A DNA stretch of 32,688 nt from Thermoproteales archaeon (GTDB taxonomy: Archaea > Thermoproteota > Thermoprotei > Thermofilales > B69-G16): contig JAGGZW010000109.1 of assembly GCA_021161825.1 (NCBI GenBank), positions 1-32,688 of the forward strand. The letters are read 5' to 3'. The notes below the pieces were generated by a model. That model was not told where the DNA came from and ran no database searches. It was given only the letters and a program-made list of their open reading frames with translations. Within the stretch, counting starts at the first letter, position 1. Each line of letters opens with the position of its first letter. Shown here in pieces: positions 6,889 through 16,124 of the stretch. A program made the position numbers and the translations under genes.

Positions 6889-8982
6889 CTACATAATTGT
6901 TTTTAGAATGTAACCCGGTTTTGGCTCTATTAGTTCTCCACTATCCTGAAGTCTTTCGATAACTTTCTCAACAAAACTCCTTTCAAATCCCAAGGTTGTT
7001 GCTCTCTGAATAACGTCCTCTTTTCTAATAGGCTCATTATTATTTTCTTTTATCATTTCAGTTATTAAATCTATGATTTTAAGTATTCTGTCCCTCTTCG
7101 ACTTAGGCTGACCAGTCATTATAATATCGATATCGAAAGCTTGAGTTTTCACGTCCATACCTACTTTTCTTAGCATGAAAAGCATTAATTCTATAGCGGC
7201 TTCTGCATCTTTCTCTGTTACTACGGAACTTAAAGCCATTTTCGCATGGGCTTCAGCTAGTCGGACTAAGGCCTCGAGCTGCCTGGGAGTAATAGCGATT
7301 GGTGATGTGGGATCCTCGCTTCTTGCTCTCATATCTATGTAGAAATCAACTAACTTTTTCTTTGCTTCTTCGGATAATCTGGGTCTTATGTGTTGTCTAG
7401 CATAAGCAATATACTTCTTCAGCAGATCTGGATGTATCGTGTTTTCGAAAACATCCATATACTTAAATCTGTGGAAATCGAGCACGTATTCTGCTAAGTG
7501 TCTATCCTCATCTTTGTTAGGCCTATCCGTTATGACAAAAATCAGATCGAACCTAGACAGTATTGTAACTGGTAAATCTATATTTTCAACAACGGATCTT
7601 TCTGGGATATATCGACCAAATGCAGGATTGGCCGCTGCTAATATTGAAGCTCTAGCGTTTAAAGTTGCTACAATTCCAGCTTTTGCTATGCTTATAGTTT
7701 GCTGTTCCATTGCCTCGTGAATACTTACTCTATCTCTGGGATCCATCTTATCAAACTCGTCTATGCATGCAATTCCACCATCGGCTAATACTAAAGCCCC
7801 AGCTTCTAGATAAAAGTCGCCAGTTCTTTTTTCTCTTATTACTGCTGCAGTTAAGCCAGCTGCCGTGGATCCTTTTCCTGTAGTGTATATTCCGCGAGGG
7901 GCTATTGTAGAAACATAGCGTAGAAGTTGTGATTTTGCTGTACCAGGATCGCCAACTAAAAGGACGTGAATATCTCCTCTTACCCTTACCCCGTCAGGGT
8001 AAACTTTGGGTACGCCGCCAAATAGGAGAAGAGCGATTGCCTTTTTAATTTCTCTGTAACCATAAATAGATGGAGCCAACGAGTTTATTATCAAATCTCT
8101 AATATCCGGTTTTTTAGCTAATTCTAATATTTTAACTTCATCCTCTGGGGTTATTTCTATATCGATGTTTTCCTTCGTGGAAACTTCAACATGATTTGCG
8201 TTCATGTACGTGTAAAATATGGGAGGTTGATCTTTTCGTACAGCCTTATCCTCAACGACGGCAAGTATTCCGGTTACTGTTACTCTATCTCCAGGTCTTA
8301 CGGCATCTACTAAATCATCTTTTAAAATAACTTCTAAAGAACGTGGCAGCTGTCCCGGAGGCAATTCCTCGGGTTTTTCTTGTAAAATAAACTTTTGCCA
8401 GTCAATAAACTTAGAACGTTCTAGAATGAGATCAAAGGAGCTTCTTTTCCTGCCTTCTGCTTGACAGACGGGACAAGAAGAAGGCACACTTAATCCTCGT
8501 CCAACCTGCTCAACTTCGATTTCTTCCCCGCATTCTCTACATTTGAAAAGAGCTACTGTCAACTGTTGTTTTACTGGAGTCATTCTAGTGACTATTCCCT
8601 CTACTGAAATGAACTTGTTTATGTGGATGGCTCTGAGCTTTCTTAGCGGGACATGGAAGTTTTCGGGAAGATTTTTAATTCTAGCAAAGAATCTGTCAAC
8701 TAACTTGGCGTAGTTGGCGTTTTCAATTTTCATTACTTCTTTGACAGCTTTGCCAGCTTCCTCTAGCGTTTCTGCTGGGTGCTCTAGGAGGAAATTTGCA
8801 AGTTCTTCGTCAAAAGACAATAAGTCTTCAAAATCAATCTCAAGAGAAACACTCTTTTCCAGAACCATCTGGCTGATTAGCTTCCTGTATTTTAAACCCG
8901 AGGCATCCTCAAATGTTTTTAAAAATTCTATAAATCTTTCTCTCGGATCAAATTTTTCTATGATAATTGTCGATTCAACCAT
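6889..8982 (-). CDS. mcm: Replicative DNA helicase MCM
   Basis: MCM is the hexameric replicative helicase, the motor of the archaeal CMG complex. The 697-residue protein has an N-terminal OB region with a zinc site (C148, C151, C170, C173), an AAA+ core with Walker A GDPGTAKS (343-350), Walker B CIDEFDK (405-411), sensor 1 N451 and arginine finger SRFD (475-478), and a C-terminal winged helix. No intein is present. ATG at 8982 is preferred over ATG at 9000 because a GGTGA ribosome-binding site lies at the right distance and the N-terminus then matches the family. The 5' end overlaps or abuts the gins23 stop, so the two are translated as one operon. Confidence 0.97.
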   Translation of the reverse strand: MVESTIIIEKFDPRERFIEFLKTFEDASGLKYRKLISQMVLEKSVSLEIDFEDLLSFDEELANFLLEHPAETLEEAGKAVKEVMKIENANYAKLVDRFFARIKNLPENFHVPLRKLRAIHINKFISVEGIVTRMTPVKQQLTVALFKCRECGEEIEVEQVGRGLSVPSSCPVCQAEGRKRSSFDLILERSKFIDWQKFILQEKPEELPPGQLPRSLEVILKDDLVDAVRPGDRVTVTGILAVVEDKAVRKDQPPIFYTYMNANHVEVSTKENIDIEITPEDEVKILELAKKPDIRDLIINSLAPSIYGYREIKKAIALLLFGGVPKVYPDGVRVRGDIHVLLVGDPGTAKSQLLRYVSTIAPRGIYTTGKGSTAAGLTAAVIREKRTGDFYLEAGALVLADGGIACIDEFDKMDPRDRVSIHEAMEQQTISIAKAGIVATLNARASILAAANPAFGRYIPERSVVENIDLPVTILSRFDLIFVITDRPNKDEDRHLAEYVLDFHRFKYMDVFENTIHPDLLKKYIAYARQHIRPRLSEEAKKKLVDFYIDMRARSEDPTSPIAITPRQLEALVRLAEAHAKMALSSVVTEKDAEAAIELMLFMLRKVGMDVKTQAFDIDIIMTGQPKSKRDRILKIIDLITEMIKENNNEPIRKEDVIQRATTLGFERSFVEKVIERLQDSGELIEPKPGYILKTIM

Positions 8983-8983
8983 G

Positions 8984-9547
8984 CTATTCACCTGTAGCAT
9001 GCTTAATCATAGTTTCTTCCCATTCTCTCAGAACGTCGCATGTTTTTACGTAGAAATATCTTTCTTCTTTAGTCATTAGTTTCATCAAATTTCTGGAAGG
9101 GTATGGATTTGCGAGAGCCAGGTTTACAATTTTGTATATACGTCTCTTAATGATATCCACCACGATACTTTTAATGGTTCTCGATAATTTAAGTAATTTG
9201 ACATCCGTCTCCTCGCTCTTTGTGATATCCTCGTTTACCCTTTTTAATATACATTTTACCTTCACATAAAATCCTTCTTCGAGTGGTTGTAGATCTGTAG
9301 TTTTCTCCTCTTTCCAGCGGATTTTGTTAATTTCGGAAAGGGAAAAGAGGCGTTTCACATCTATTTCGGCATACCCTTTCTCCACTAGTGACTCTGCTAT
9401 TCTTAGAGGAAGGTTCAGGGTTACCCCCTCTTTTATGCTGTTAAGATCTATGAGCATACCTATTGGTATTTTGGGGATTTTTTTCTTTACCGTTACCGGA
9501 ACTTCTACATCTTTTGTTAATAATGAGATTATGTTTTCGCCATTCAT
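8984..9547 (-). CDS. gins23: GINS complex subunit Gins23
   Basis: The 187-residue protein has the small beta-rich B domain first (about 10-60: VPVTVKKKIPKIPIGMLIDL, LPLRIAESLVEKGYAEI) and the helical A domain last (about 95-187). That is the Gins23 order; the reverse order marks Gins15/51. GINS joins MCM and Cdc45/GAN in the archaeal replisome. The gene lies directly upstream of mcm with stop and start codons within a few bases of each other, the operon known from Sulfolobus. Sequence similarity within GINS is low, so the call rests on domain layout plus context. Confidence 0.85.
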   Translation of the reverse strand: MNGENIISLLTKDVEVPVTVKKKIPKIPIGMLIDLNSIKEGVTLNLPLRIAESLVEKGYAEIDVKRLFSLSEINKIRWKEEKTTDLQPLEEGFYVKVKCILKRVNEDITKSEETDVKLLKLSRTIKSIVVDIIKRRIYKIVNLALANPYPSRNLMKLMTKEERYFYVKTCDVLREWEETMIKHATGE

Positions 9548-9683
9548 TTTTTTCCCTAAGTATTAGACGCCTATATCATAGTATTCATAGTGATGCTTAT
9601 AGAGTGTTAGCTGAATGTATTCTACATAAATTTGAGAACAATACGAGTATCTTACAACGATATTATGGAATACGAAACAATTA

Positions 9684-9902
9684 TCATCTTGTCGATATCT
9701 TTCTTGCTTCTCTTTCCGTCTCTCTAAGCATGAGTATATCGCCTAGTCTGACAGGTCCTTTTACGTTTCTAGTTAATATTCTGCCCTTGTCAGGACCCGC
9801 TAAGATTCTAACTCTTACCTGAGTAATTTCGCCCGTAACGCCAGTCCTCCCTATTATCTGTATCACTTCAGCAGGAGTGGCCTCGTCTTCTCGTCTACTC
9901 AA
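9684..9902 (-). CDS. rps28e: Ribosomal protein eS28
   Basis: This is the 72-residue eS28 of the small ribosomal subunit. The sequence shows the family pattern [43 protein letters not shown] and the [11 protein letters not shown] ending. The start codon is TTG at 9902, supported by GGTGA a few bases upstream. It follows the eL8 gene by 47 nt on the same strand, a long-conserved archaeal pairing. A 136-nt spacer separates it from gins23. Confidence 0.96.
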   Translation of the reverse strand: MSRREDEATPAEVIQIIGRTGVTGEITQVRVRILAGPDKGRILTRNVKGPVRLGDILMLRETEREARKISTR

Positions 9903-9949
9903 CTACTTCACCTTTAAAATTTAAGGGAGACATTAATAAAAAAATATCG

Positions 9950-10345
9950 TTATTTAGATGAAACACCCGATTTGATCTTTATTTCTTCAACCTCTTTTAC
10001 TATTTCTTCTAAGAGGCTCGCTGCGTTGCCGGGTTCTATTATGCAAGCAGATGCTGCTGCAACTTCTATACCAGCCTCTTTACCAAGTCTTTGTTTTGAC
10101 GGTACATAAACGTATGGAACTTTCTTTTCTTCACATAACAAAGGCAAATGTGCTACTATTTCTGGAGGGTCGACATCTTCGGCTATTATCACTAATTTAG
10201 CCAATCCGCGTTCTATAGCTTTAGTTGTTTCATTTGTGCCTTTCTTAATTCTTCCAGTTTCGCGCGCAAGTTTTATAGCTTGATATGCCTTCTCTGCAAG
10301 TTCTTCTGGAACTACGAACTTAACGTAAAACGGTTTTTCTGACAT
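9950..10345 (-). CDS. rpl7ae: Ribosomal protein eL8 / L7Ae (kink-turn binding)
   Basis: L7Ae binds kink-turns in 23S rRNA, box C/D and H/ACA guide RNAs and archaeal RNase P. The 131-residue protein has the RNA-binding signature [17 protein letters not shown] (31-47) and the [19 protein letters not shown] core. ATG at 10345 is chosen over an upstream ATG at 10384 because a strong GAGGAGGTGA ribosome-binding site precedes it and homologues start here. A TATA box lies at 10393-10404. Its partners in RNA-guided modification, GAR1, Nop5 and fibrillarin, are all encoded in this window. Confidence 0.96.
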   Translation of the reverse strand: MSEKPFYVKFVVPEELAEKAYQAIKLARETGRIKKGTNETTKAIERGLAKLVIIAEDVDPPEIVAHLPLLCEEKKVPYVYVPSKQRLGKEAGIEVAAASACIIEPGNAASLLEEIVKEVEEIKIKSGVSSK

Positions 10346-10392
10346 GCCATCACTCACCTCCTCGTTCATTTGGCGAAAGCTCAATTAGCTTA

Positions 10393-10404
10393 GAATATAT
10401 AAAC
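10393..10404 (-). promoter_or_regulatory. TATA box of eL8-eS28
   Basis: Read on the minus strand this is GTTTATATATTC, centred about 54 nt before the eL8 start. It predicts transcription from near 10373 with a leader of about 28 nt that contains the GGAGGTGA site. Confidence 0.55.
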
Positions 10405-10450
10405 TTTTCGTAGTCTTTTTTGCTGTTTAAATACGACGGAATAGAAATAC

Positions 10451-10458
10451 TTATAAAC
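10451..10458 (+). promoter_or_regulatory. TATA box of eL24
   Basis: TTATAAAC is centred about 35 nt upstream of the eL24 ATG, predicting a leader of about ten bases without a clear Shine-Dalgarno site. It is divergent from the eL8 promoter about 50 nt away. Confidence 0.5.
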
Positions 10459-10489
10459 TTGAAATTATGATGCATTCGGGGATACTAAA

Positions 10490-10669
10490 ATGCCGAAAGT
10501 ATACCACTGTTCCTTTTGCGGCAAAGAGATACAGCCTGGAACGGGAATGATCTACGTGAAAAATGATGGAACAATCTTAAGGTTCTGCTCAAGAAAATGC
10601 CGCGTAAGCATGTTAAAATATAAACGAAACCCAAGGAAGCTGAAATGGACAAAGGCATATTCACGTTAA
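10490..10669 (+). CDS. rpl24e: Ribosomal protein eL24
   Basis: This 59-residue ORF begins [19 protein letters not shown] and ends with [14 protein letters not shown]. It has the eL24 zinc site (C7-x2-C10 and C33-x3-C37) and the conserved [13 protein letters not shown] block. It belongs to the large ribosomal subunit, near protein L3. In many archaea the order is eL8, eS28, eL24, ndk, IF2 on one strand. Here eL8-eS28 point the other way and ndk is missing between eL24 and IF2. Confidence 0.96.
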   Translation: MPKVYHCSFCGKEIQPGTGMIYVKNDGTILRFCSRKCRVSMLKYKRNPRKLKWTKAYSR

Positions 10670-10773
10670 TCTGCAATATTTGTAGAGAAAGCCCGGAAGT
10701 GTTTCTACTTCAAAACCTTTAGTTAAACAGAACAGTCGTATAAGTTATCCATGAAACAGCTCGTTATGGTAAT

Positions 10774-10785
10774 GTTTATTTAAAT
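10774..10785 (+). promoter_or_regulatory. TATA box of infB
   Basis: GTTTATTTAAAT is centred about 26 nt before the GTG at 10806 and 35 nt before the GTG at 10815. It fits either a leaderless message from 10806 or a roughly ten-base leader for 10815. Confidence 0.5.
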
Positions 10786-10814
10786 CGGCTTTTCAATGAG
10801 ATTAGGTGTTTATC

Positions 10815-12599
10815 GTGGCGCAAAGAAGTGTAAGATCGCCAATCGTCGTAGTACTCGGACATGTAGATGTAGGAAAGACGGCGCTTTTAGATAAAATAAG
10901 AGGAACTACTGTTATGAAACGAGAACCAGGTACCATGACGCAGCATATAGGAGCATCGTTTTTGCCATGGAACACGCTTAAAGAAATGTGTGGCGAGCTG
11001 GCGAAGGAGCTTAGAACGGACGTAATACTGCCTGGGCTTCTAGTCATAGACACGCCAGGTCATGAAGCATTTGTGAACCTTAGACAGAGGGGTGGTGGAA
11101 TAGCCGATATTGCCATATTGGTTATAGACGTAAACAGAGGATTCGAGAAACAAACGTATGAATCGCTTGAAATATTAAAGGCTAGAAAAACACCGTTTCT
11201 GATAGCAGCCAACAAAGTAGATAAAATACCTGGTTGGAAGCCCAACCCTGAACAACCATTCATATTTACTATTAAAAAACAGGATCCTGACGTGGTAGCC
11301 CGCTTAGAAGAATTACTCTATTATATAATCAGCGAAATGGCAAATCAGGGATTTAAAGCTGATAGATATGATAGAATAAGAGATTTCACCAAAGTTGTGG
11401 CTATAATTCCAACAAGCGCATTAACTGGTGAAGGGATACCAGACCTATTGTTAGTGTTAGCGGGTTTAGCGCAAAGATATATGCTCGAGCGTCTCAGAGT
11501 AAGCGAAGGACCTGGAAAAGGCGTAGTCTTAGAAGTTAGAGAAGAGAAAGGTCTGGGAACGACGATAGCGGTTATTTTGTATGACGGTGTTATAAGAAGG
11601 GGAGATATTATCGTTGTTGGTGGTAGAGATAAACCTATCGTAACAAAAGTGAGAGCATTACTAATGCCTAAACCCTTAGACGAAATGAGGTCTCCAGAAG
11701 ACAGGTTCATAAGCATGGATGAGGTCAGAGCCGCAGCGGGCGTAATGATCGTGGCTCCAGACTTAGATTATGCTCTTGCAGGTGCTCCAGTTCTAGTCGT
11801 AGAAAATGAAGAGGAGGCAGAGAAGATTATGCATGTTGTAGCTGAAGAAGTGGCTAGCGTGAAAGTTTCAAGAGAAACGGCTGGGCTGGTTGTTAAAGCA
11901 GATACGCTAGGGTCTCTTGAAGCTTTGGTCAGTTATATAGAAAACCAAGGTTTTCCTGTTAGATACGCCGATGTTGGACCTGTAGTTAAAAAAGACATTA
12001 TAGAAGCATCTTTAACGAAGAAGGATAATAAATTGCTAGCGGCAATAATAGCCTTTAATGTTAAAATTTCCGAAGAGGCTGGCGTACTAGCACGGGAGTA
12101 CGATATACCTATATTTAAAGGGAATATAATTTATAGAGTAGTTGAAGATTTTGCAAACTGGTACCATAAGACTAGAGAAGAGGAGAAACGGCAAACGTTA
12201 GAAAAGCTTATTCTACCCGGTGCTATAAAATTGCTCCCCGGATATGTGTTCAGGCGGAGCAATCCAGTCATAGTCGGTGTTGAAGTTTTAACTGGAAGAA
12301 TTAAGAAAGGTTATCCATTAATGACAGAAGAAGGGAGGAAGATTGGTGATATAATGCAAATACAAGAGCATGGTAAGAGCTTAAATGAGGCTTTAAAAGG
12401 CGCGGCAGTGGCTATATCTATAAGAGGGAAAGTTATGGTTGGAAGGCAGATAAACGAAGGCGATACACTGTATGTGGACGTTCCACTAGATCATATAGAC
12501 ATTTTACTAAGCAAATTCAAGGAGGATTTATCCGAGGACGAGATAGAGTTGCTTCGTAAAATAAGAAAAATAAAGAGAAAGCTTACACGTATCTACTAA
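10815..12599 (+). CDS. infB: Translation initiation factor IF-2 (aIF5B)
   Basis: This GTPase of the IF2/eIF5B family promotes subunit joining. The 594-residue length matches archaeal aIF5B. G motifs are G1 GHVDVGKT (15-22), a switch I region around GTMTQHIG, G3 DTPGHE, G4 NKVD and G5 TSAL, followed by a beta-barrel domain II, the alpha-beta-alpha domain III and a C-terminal barrel. GTG at 10815 has AGGTG six bases upstream. An in-frame GTG at 10806 would add MFI and cannot be excluded. There is no intein. The 3' end overlaps the convergent serA gene by 17 nt. Confidence 0.96.
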   Translation: MAQRSVRSPIVVVLGHVDVGKTALLDKIRGTTVMKREPGTMTQHIGASFLPWNTLKEMCGELAKELRTDVILPGLLVIDTPGHEAFVNLRQRGGGIADIAILVIDVNRGFEKQTYESLEILKARKTPFLIAANKVDKIPGWKPNPEQPFIFTIKKQDPDVVARLEELLYYIISEMANQGFKADRYDRIRDFTKVVAIIPTSALTGEGIPDLLLVLAGLAQRYMLERLRVSEGPGKGVVLEVREEKGLGTTIAVILYDGVIRRGDIIVVGGRDKPIVTKVRALLMPKPLDEMRSPEDRFISMDEVRAAAGVMIVAPDLDYALAGAPVLVVENEEEAEKIMHVVAEEVASVKVSRETAGLVVKADTLGSLEALVSYIENQGFPVRYADVGPVVKKDIIEASLTKKDNKLLAAIIAFNVKISEEAGVLAREYDIPIFKGNIIYRVVEDFANWYHKTREEEKRQTLEKLILPGAIKLLPGYVFRRSNPVIVGVEVLTGRIKKGYPLMTEEGRKIGDIMQIQEHGKSLNEALKGAAVAISIRGKVMVGRQINEGDTLYVDVPLDHIDILLSKFKEDLSEDEIELLRKIRKIKRKLTRIY

Positions 12600-13518
12600 A
12601 GTATTCTATGAGCTTTTTAGCTATGGTAATGCCCACCTTCTTCTGTGCCTCTTTTGTCATTGCTCCAATGTGGGGTACAGCTATAACCTTGGGATGTCTT
12701 ATGAGTTCCCATTCCCATGGTTCTTTAGGAGGCTCATTTTCAAAAACATCGAGAGCGGCTCCTGCTACTTTTCCTTTATTAAGGTTTTCCAATAAAGCCT
12801 TGCCATTTATTATCGCGCCGCGAGCTGTATTTACTAAATACACCTCGTCTTTCATTAAATCAAATTCTCGATAATCAATCATGTGTCTAGTTTCATCAGT
12901 TAATGGAACATGTAGAGTAACTATGTCACTTTCTTTAAGTAAGGAATCTAAACTCTCTGCTGGGTGAATTCCTAATTTTCTCGCTTTTTCCTCTACATTA
13001 TGCTTTTTAAATCCTATTACGCTAGCGCCTAGACATTTAAGCTTCGAAGCTACAATGCTCCCAACATTTCCTAATCCGATAACGCCAACAGTTTTTCCTG
13101 CTAATTCTATGCCCTTAAACTGACGCTTCATCCATTTCTTTTCTTTAAGTGTAACGTATGCTTGCGGGATCATTCTTAGCAACGCAAATATCAAACCTAT
13201 AGTCAGCTCTGCCACGGCGTTTGCATTACCTTCAGGAGAGTTAATTACTGCAATATTCTTTTTTTGAGCATATTCTACATCGATGTTATCTAAACCTGTG
13301 CCAGCTCGAGCTATGATTTTTAAATTTACACCAGCCTCGATAACTTCTCTAGTTACTTTTGTCGCGCTTCTTACAATGATTGCATCATATCTATTAATAA
13401 TGTTGGCCAGCTGAACCGGTGGAGGAGAGTCGGCAAAATCTAAGATAAAACCTTTATCTTTTAGAATTTTTATCGCTTCTTCGCTTAACGGGTCACAAAT
13501 TAGCACGCGTATAGTCAT
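12583..13518 (-). CDS. serA: D-3-phosphoglycerate dehydrogenase, short form
   Basis: A D-2-hydroxyacid dehydrogenase, most like the short SerA that makes phosphohydroxypyruvate in serine synthesis. The 311 residues include the Rossmann motif GLGNVG (148-153) and the catalytic triad R234, E262 and H283 ([11 protein letters not shown]). The N-terminal [11 protein letters not shown] and [10 protein letters not shown] segments are typical of phosphoglycerate dehydrogenases. There is no C-terminal ACT or regulatory domain, as in other short archaeal forms, so serine feedback through ACT is not expected. It follows the flavoprotein-like gene by 15 nt on the same strand. A relative acting on another hydroxyacid is possible. 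Confidence 0.85.
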   Translation of the reverse strand: MTIRVLICDPLSEEAIKILKDKGFILDFADSPPPVQLANIINRYDAIIVRSATKVTREVIEAGVNLKIIARAGTGLDNIDVEYAQKKNIAVINSPEGNANAVAELTIGLIFALLRMIPQAYVTLKEKKWMKRQFKGIELAGKTVGVIGLGNVGSIVASKLKCLGASVIGFKKHNVEEKARKLGIHPAESLDSLLKESDIVTLHVPLTDETRHMIDYREFDLMKDEVYLVNTARGAIINGKALLENLNKGKVAGAALDVFENEPPKEPWEWELIRHPKVIAVPHIGAMTKEAQKKVGITIAKKLIEYFSRYV

Positions 13519-13533
13519 CGCTAGAATAATATC

Positions 13534-14820
13534 CTATAGCTTTAATAGTTTACGCCATAAACCTCGACATGTGGCGATAAAAGGATCTGAGAGATCGGTT
13601 AGAAACGGAATGATTGTTGAAGGTTGAATGATTACATCATCTATGGACGCATTGTTGAGTAAAGTATTTAGAATATTGGTTAATCCATACGCGTAGTCCT
13701 TATCACAAATTACTTGAACGTTATATAAAATCCTTGTAACTCTATCACCAATAACCTTAATGTACACATCTGCATTGTTTTCAGATATATAGAAATGATG
13801 TCTTGCGGAAACTATACTCTTCCCGTGCTCAGCTAATATTTCGGAGCTAAAACCTAAGGAGAATACTAATTTCTCTCCTATAACTGTCTCAAATAAAGGT
13901 AGGAATCTCTTAAACTTGTAAAAGTAGCTTTTTAAGTTTAGAGCAGAAACAATACTTTCAGCTATGGATAAGTTGTCGGATAAATGGATAAAACTTATCC
14001 CAAGGTCGTGATTTATTCGCTCGGCTGCGCTACCAGCGGCATAAACTTTTTCCGAGGCTTTCATTTTTTCATCTACGATAATCCCACCGTTATCGCCTAA
14101 GGTGATGTTTTCAAGAGAAGGAACATTAGGTTTAATGTATCCTCGAACTATAATTAAATCGTCTAGTGCAATCATATCCCAGTCTAGATTTTTAATCCTT
14201 AAATTTTTAGGTAGAATTTTTGTAAGCAGGTTAAGCATGTCGCTATCGAATAATTTATAACATGTTTTATCCATGTATAAGCTTACACTGTAATCTAGCA
14301 TAGCTAATTTTGCAGCTATATCTAAACCGTAAAAATCTCCAATTACGCCGATTTTCTTGTTTTCTCGAAGAGACGACAATGTTTCAGACAAAATAATAGC
14401 ATCCTCTACTTTCTCTAATGGATAAATTTTGCTTATTTTATCTTGGAGGTTAATGGGAGGTTTTGCCGCTTTCACGCCAGAAGCCACTAATATTTTATCA
14501 TCTACTTCTAATTCGATCCTGTCTTCTTCAATCTCGATTAAGTTTTCGCGTTGTCTAACTTTATCCATGTTTTTTACTATTTTCAATTCTACTCTTTCTA
14601 CATCTTTTAGAAAAACAAGTGGAAAAATAGCAGCATACTCGGGTTTTAACTCGCCCGTTACTATATATGGCAGGAAGCTGCGGATAAATCCGGGAAAATT
14701 GGTATCAGTTATTAGCATTATTTTTGAGACTGGGTCAATTTTCCTTATCCAGTGAATGGCGGATACTGCAGCTAGGCTGCCGCCTAACACTATTATGCGC
14801 AATTTATCACCTACTTGCAT
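13534..14820 (-). CDS. FAD/NAD(P)-binding oxidoreductase-like protein, catalytic Cys absent
   Basis: About 428 residues resembling the pyridine nucleotide-disulfide oxidoreductase fold (NADH oxidase/CoA-disulfide reductase group). The N-terminal nucleotide motif is IIVLGGSLAAVSAIHWI (9-25), followed by a VASGVKA segment like the ATG motif, a second, degenerate nucleotide motif (GVIGDFYGLDIAAKL), and VYAAGSAAE where VYAAGD is normal. The redox-cysteine region reads RSFLPYIVTGEL with no cysteine. Disulfide reductase activity is therefore unlikely and FAD binding may be altered. ATG at 14820 lies about 23 nt from a TATA-like element, fitting a leaderless message. A TTG six codons later, preceded by GTAGGTGA, is an alternative. 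It is probably cotranscribed with serA. Function unknown. Confidence 0.65.
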   Translation of the reverse strand: MQVGDKLRIIVLGGSLAAVSAIHWIRKIDPVSKIMLITDTNFPGFIRSFLPYIVTGELKPEYAAIFPLVFLKDVERVELKIVKNMDKVRQRENLIEIEEDRIELEVDDKILVASGVKAAKPPINLQDKISKIYPLEKVEDAIILSETLSSLRENKKIGVIGDFYGLDIAAKLAMLDYSVSLYMDKTCYKLFDSDMLNLLTKILPKNLRIKNLDWDMIALDDLIIVRGYIKPNVPSLENITLGDNGGIIVDEKMKASEKVYAAGSAAERINHDLGISFIHLSDNLSIAESIVSALNLKSYFYKFKRFLPLFETVIGEKLVFSLGFSSEILAEHGKSIVSARHHFYISENNADVYIKVIGDRVTRILYNVQVICDKDYAYGLTNILNTLLNNASIDDVIIQPSTIIPFLTDLSDPFIATCRGLWRKLLKL

Positions 14821-14836
14821 TAATATCAAGAAACGG

Positions 14837-14873
14837 CATAAATATAACCACCACTGTATGAAAATATTTAAAC
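14837..14873. promoter_or_regulatory. Divergent promoters: oxidoreductase-like gene (-) and GTPase (+)
   Basis: GGTTATATTTATG on the minus strand (14837-14849) and AAATATTTAAAC on the plus strand (14862-14873) sit about 24 nt apart, centre to centre. Each lies about 23-35 nt from the start codon it would serve. The two transcription complexes would be nearly adjacent, so some coupling or competition is possible. Confidence 0.45.
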
Positions 14874-14901
14874 TTAGTAACATATTACTTGTAAATGGAA
14901 T

Positions 14902-16119
14902 GTGGCGATCAAGGTGACCATGCAAGCCGGCGTGGTGGGAAAACCAAATGTAGGTAAATCAACATTTTTCGCAGCAGCCACTCTTGTAGATGTCAAAATT
15001 GCCCCTTACCCATTTACAACCATAGAAGCAAACAAAGGAGTTGGATACGTTAGAATTGAATGTGTTTGTAAGGAGCTAGGCGTTCAAGATAATCCAGTAA
15101 ATTCTATATGTATAGATGGTTGGCGTTTTGTGCCAGTTGAGCTCATAGACGTGGCAGGTTTGGTTCCTGATGCTTGGCAGGGGAGAGGATTAGGAAATAG
15201 ATTTCTTGACGAATTAAGACGTGCTAATGTGCTGATACATGTTATAGACGCTGCGGGGTCTACTGACATAGAAGGTAGACCAGTAAAAATGGGAAGTCAT
15301 GATCCTCTTGAAGATGTGGCATTTTTAGAGAGAGAAATTACCATGTGGATGTATCAAATAATATCAAAAGACTGGCCTAGAACGGCTAGAAGTTTAGAAG
15401 TTACAGGAGTTAATATTGCGCGGGAACTCCACAAAAAACTTAGCGGCCTCGGGATATCGATTAAACATATTGAAGAAGCATTGCAGGAAACCAACCTTAT
15501 ATCCAAAAAGCCAACGCGATGGTCAGAAAAGGAACTATTAGATTTTGTACATGCTCTAAGGGAAAAATCAAAACCAATAATTATAGCCGCGAACAAAGCA
15601 GATCTTCCCACGGCTGAAGATAATATAAAAAGGCTAAGAAAAGAGTTAGATAAAAATTATGTAATCGTGCCAACCAGCGCTGAATCAGAACTGGCTTTAA
15701 GAAGAGCTGCGTCCAAAAATCTAATTAAGTATCTACCCGGCGATTCTGATTTTGAAATAATCGGAGAATTATCCGATAAGCAGATGAAGGTATTAGATTA
15801 CATAAAGGAGAGAGTGCTGAAGAAATGGGGATCGACGGGGGTTCAGCAAGTAATAAATATAGCATTTTTAGATGTTCTAAAACTTATAGCTGTATTCCCT
15901 GTTGAAAACGAAAACAAGTATACAGATCATCACGGCAGAGTATTACCTGATGTTTTCTTAGTCCCTTATGGAACCACTGCGCGGGAGTTAGCTTATATGA
16001 TACATACGGAGCTCGGAGACAAGTTTATAAGCGCCATAGACGCAAGAACTAGAAAGAGATTAGCTGCAGATTATAAACTTCAACATAGAATGATAGTGAA
16101 GATAGTGGCGGGTAGGTAG
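14902..16119 (+). CDS. YchF/Ygr210-type redox-regulated GTPase/ATPase
   Basis: A 405-residue OBG-family P-loop protein. G1 is GKPNVGKS, near residues 13-20. The switch II region is [18 protein letters not shown]4 is NKAD, and there is a helical insert and a C-terminal TGS domain (about 340-405: [27 protein letters not shown]). The length and divergent N-terminus fit the Ygr210-like subgroup found in archaea and fungi. YchF relatives bind ribosomes and often prefer ATP. The start is GTG at 14902; ATG at 14920 ([14 protein letters not shown]) is also possible. It lies 5 nt before the ECF transporter genes, with which it may be cotranscribed. Confidence 0.88.
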   Translation: MAIKVTMQAGVVGKPNVGKSTFFAAATLVDVKIAPYPFTTIEANKGVGYVRIECVCKELGVQDNPVNSICIDGWRFVPVELIDVAGLVPDAWQGRGLGNRFLDELRRANVLIHVIDAAGSTDIEGRPVKMGSHDPLEDVAFLEREITMWMYQIISKDWPRTARSLEVTGVNIARELHKKLSGLGISIKHIEEALQETNLISKKPTRWSEKELLDFVHALREKSKPIIIAANKADLPTAEDNIKRLRKELDKNYVIVPTSAESELALRRAASKNLIKYLPGDSDFEIIGELSDKQMKVLDYIKERVLKKWGSTGVQQVINIAFLDVLKLIAVFPVENENKYTDHHGRVLPDVFLVPYGTTARELAYMIHTELGDKFISAIDARTRKRLAADYKLQHRMIVKIVAGR

Positions 16120-16124
16120 CTAAA

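Noticed and set aside
9590-9620. C-box-like GTGATGC followed by CTGA between eS28 and gins23
   Set aside because: The C box has a mismatch at the last A, there is no second C/D pair, and no closing stem.
10682-10708. Hairpin GTAGA...TCTAC downstream of eL24
   Set aside because: About seven pairs with a bulge and no T-run or ACA box. Not enough to call a terminator or H/ACA RNA.
14821-14925. N-terminal extension of the flavoprotein-like gene up to 14925
   Set aside because: It would run through both divergent promoters into the GTPase gene. The extension is not family-like, and the TATA element points to a start at 14820.
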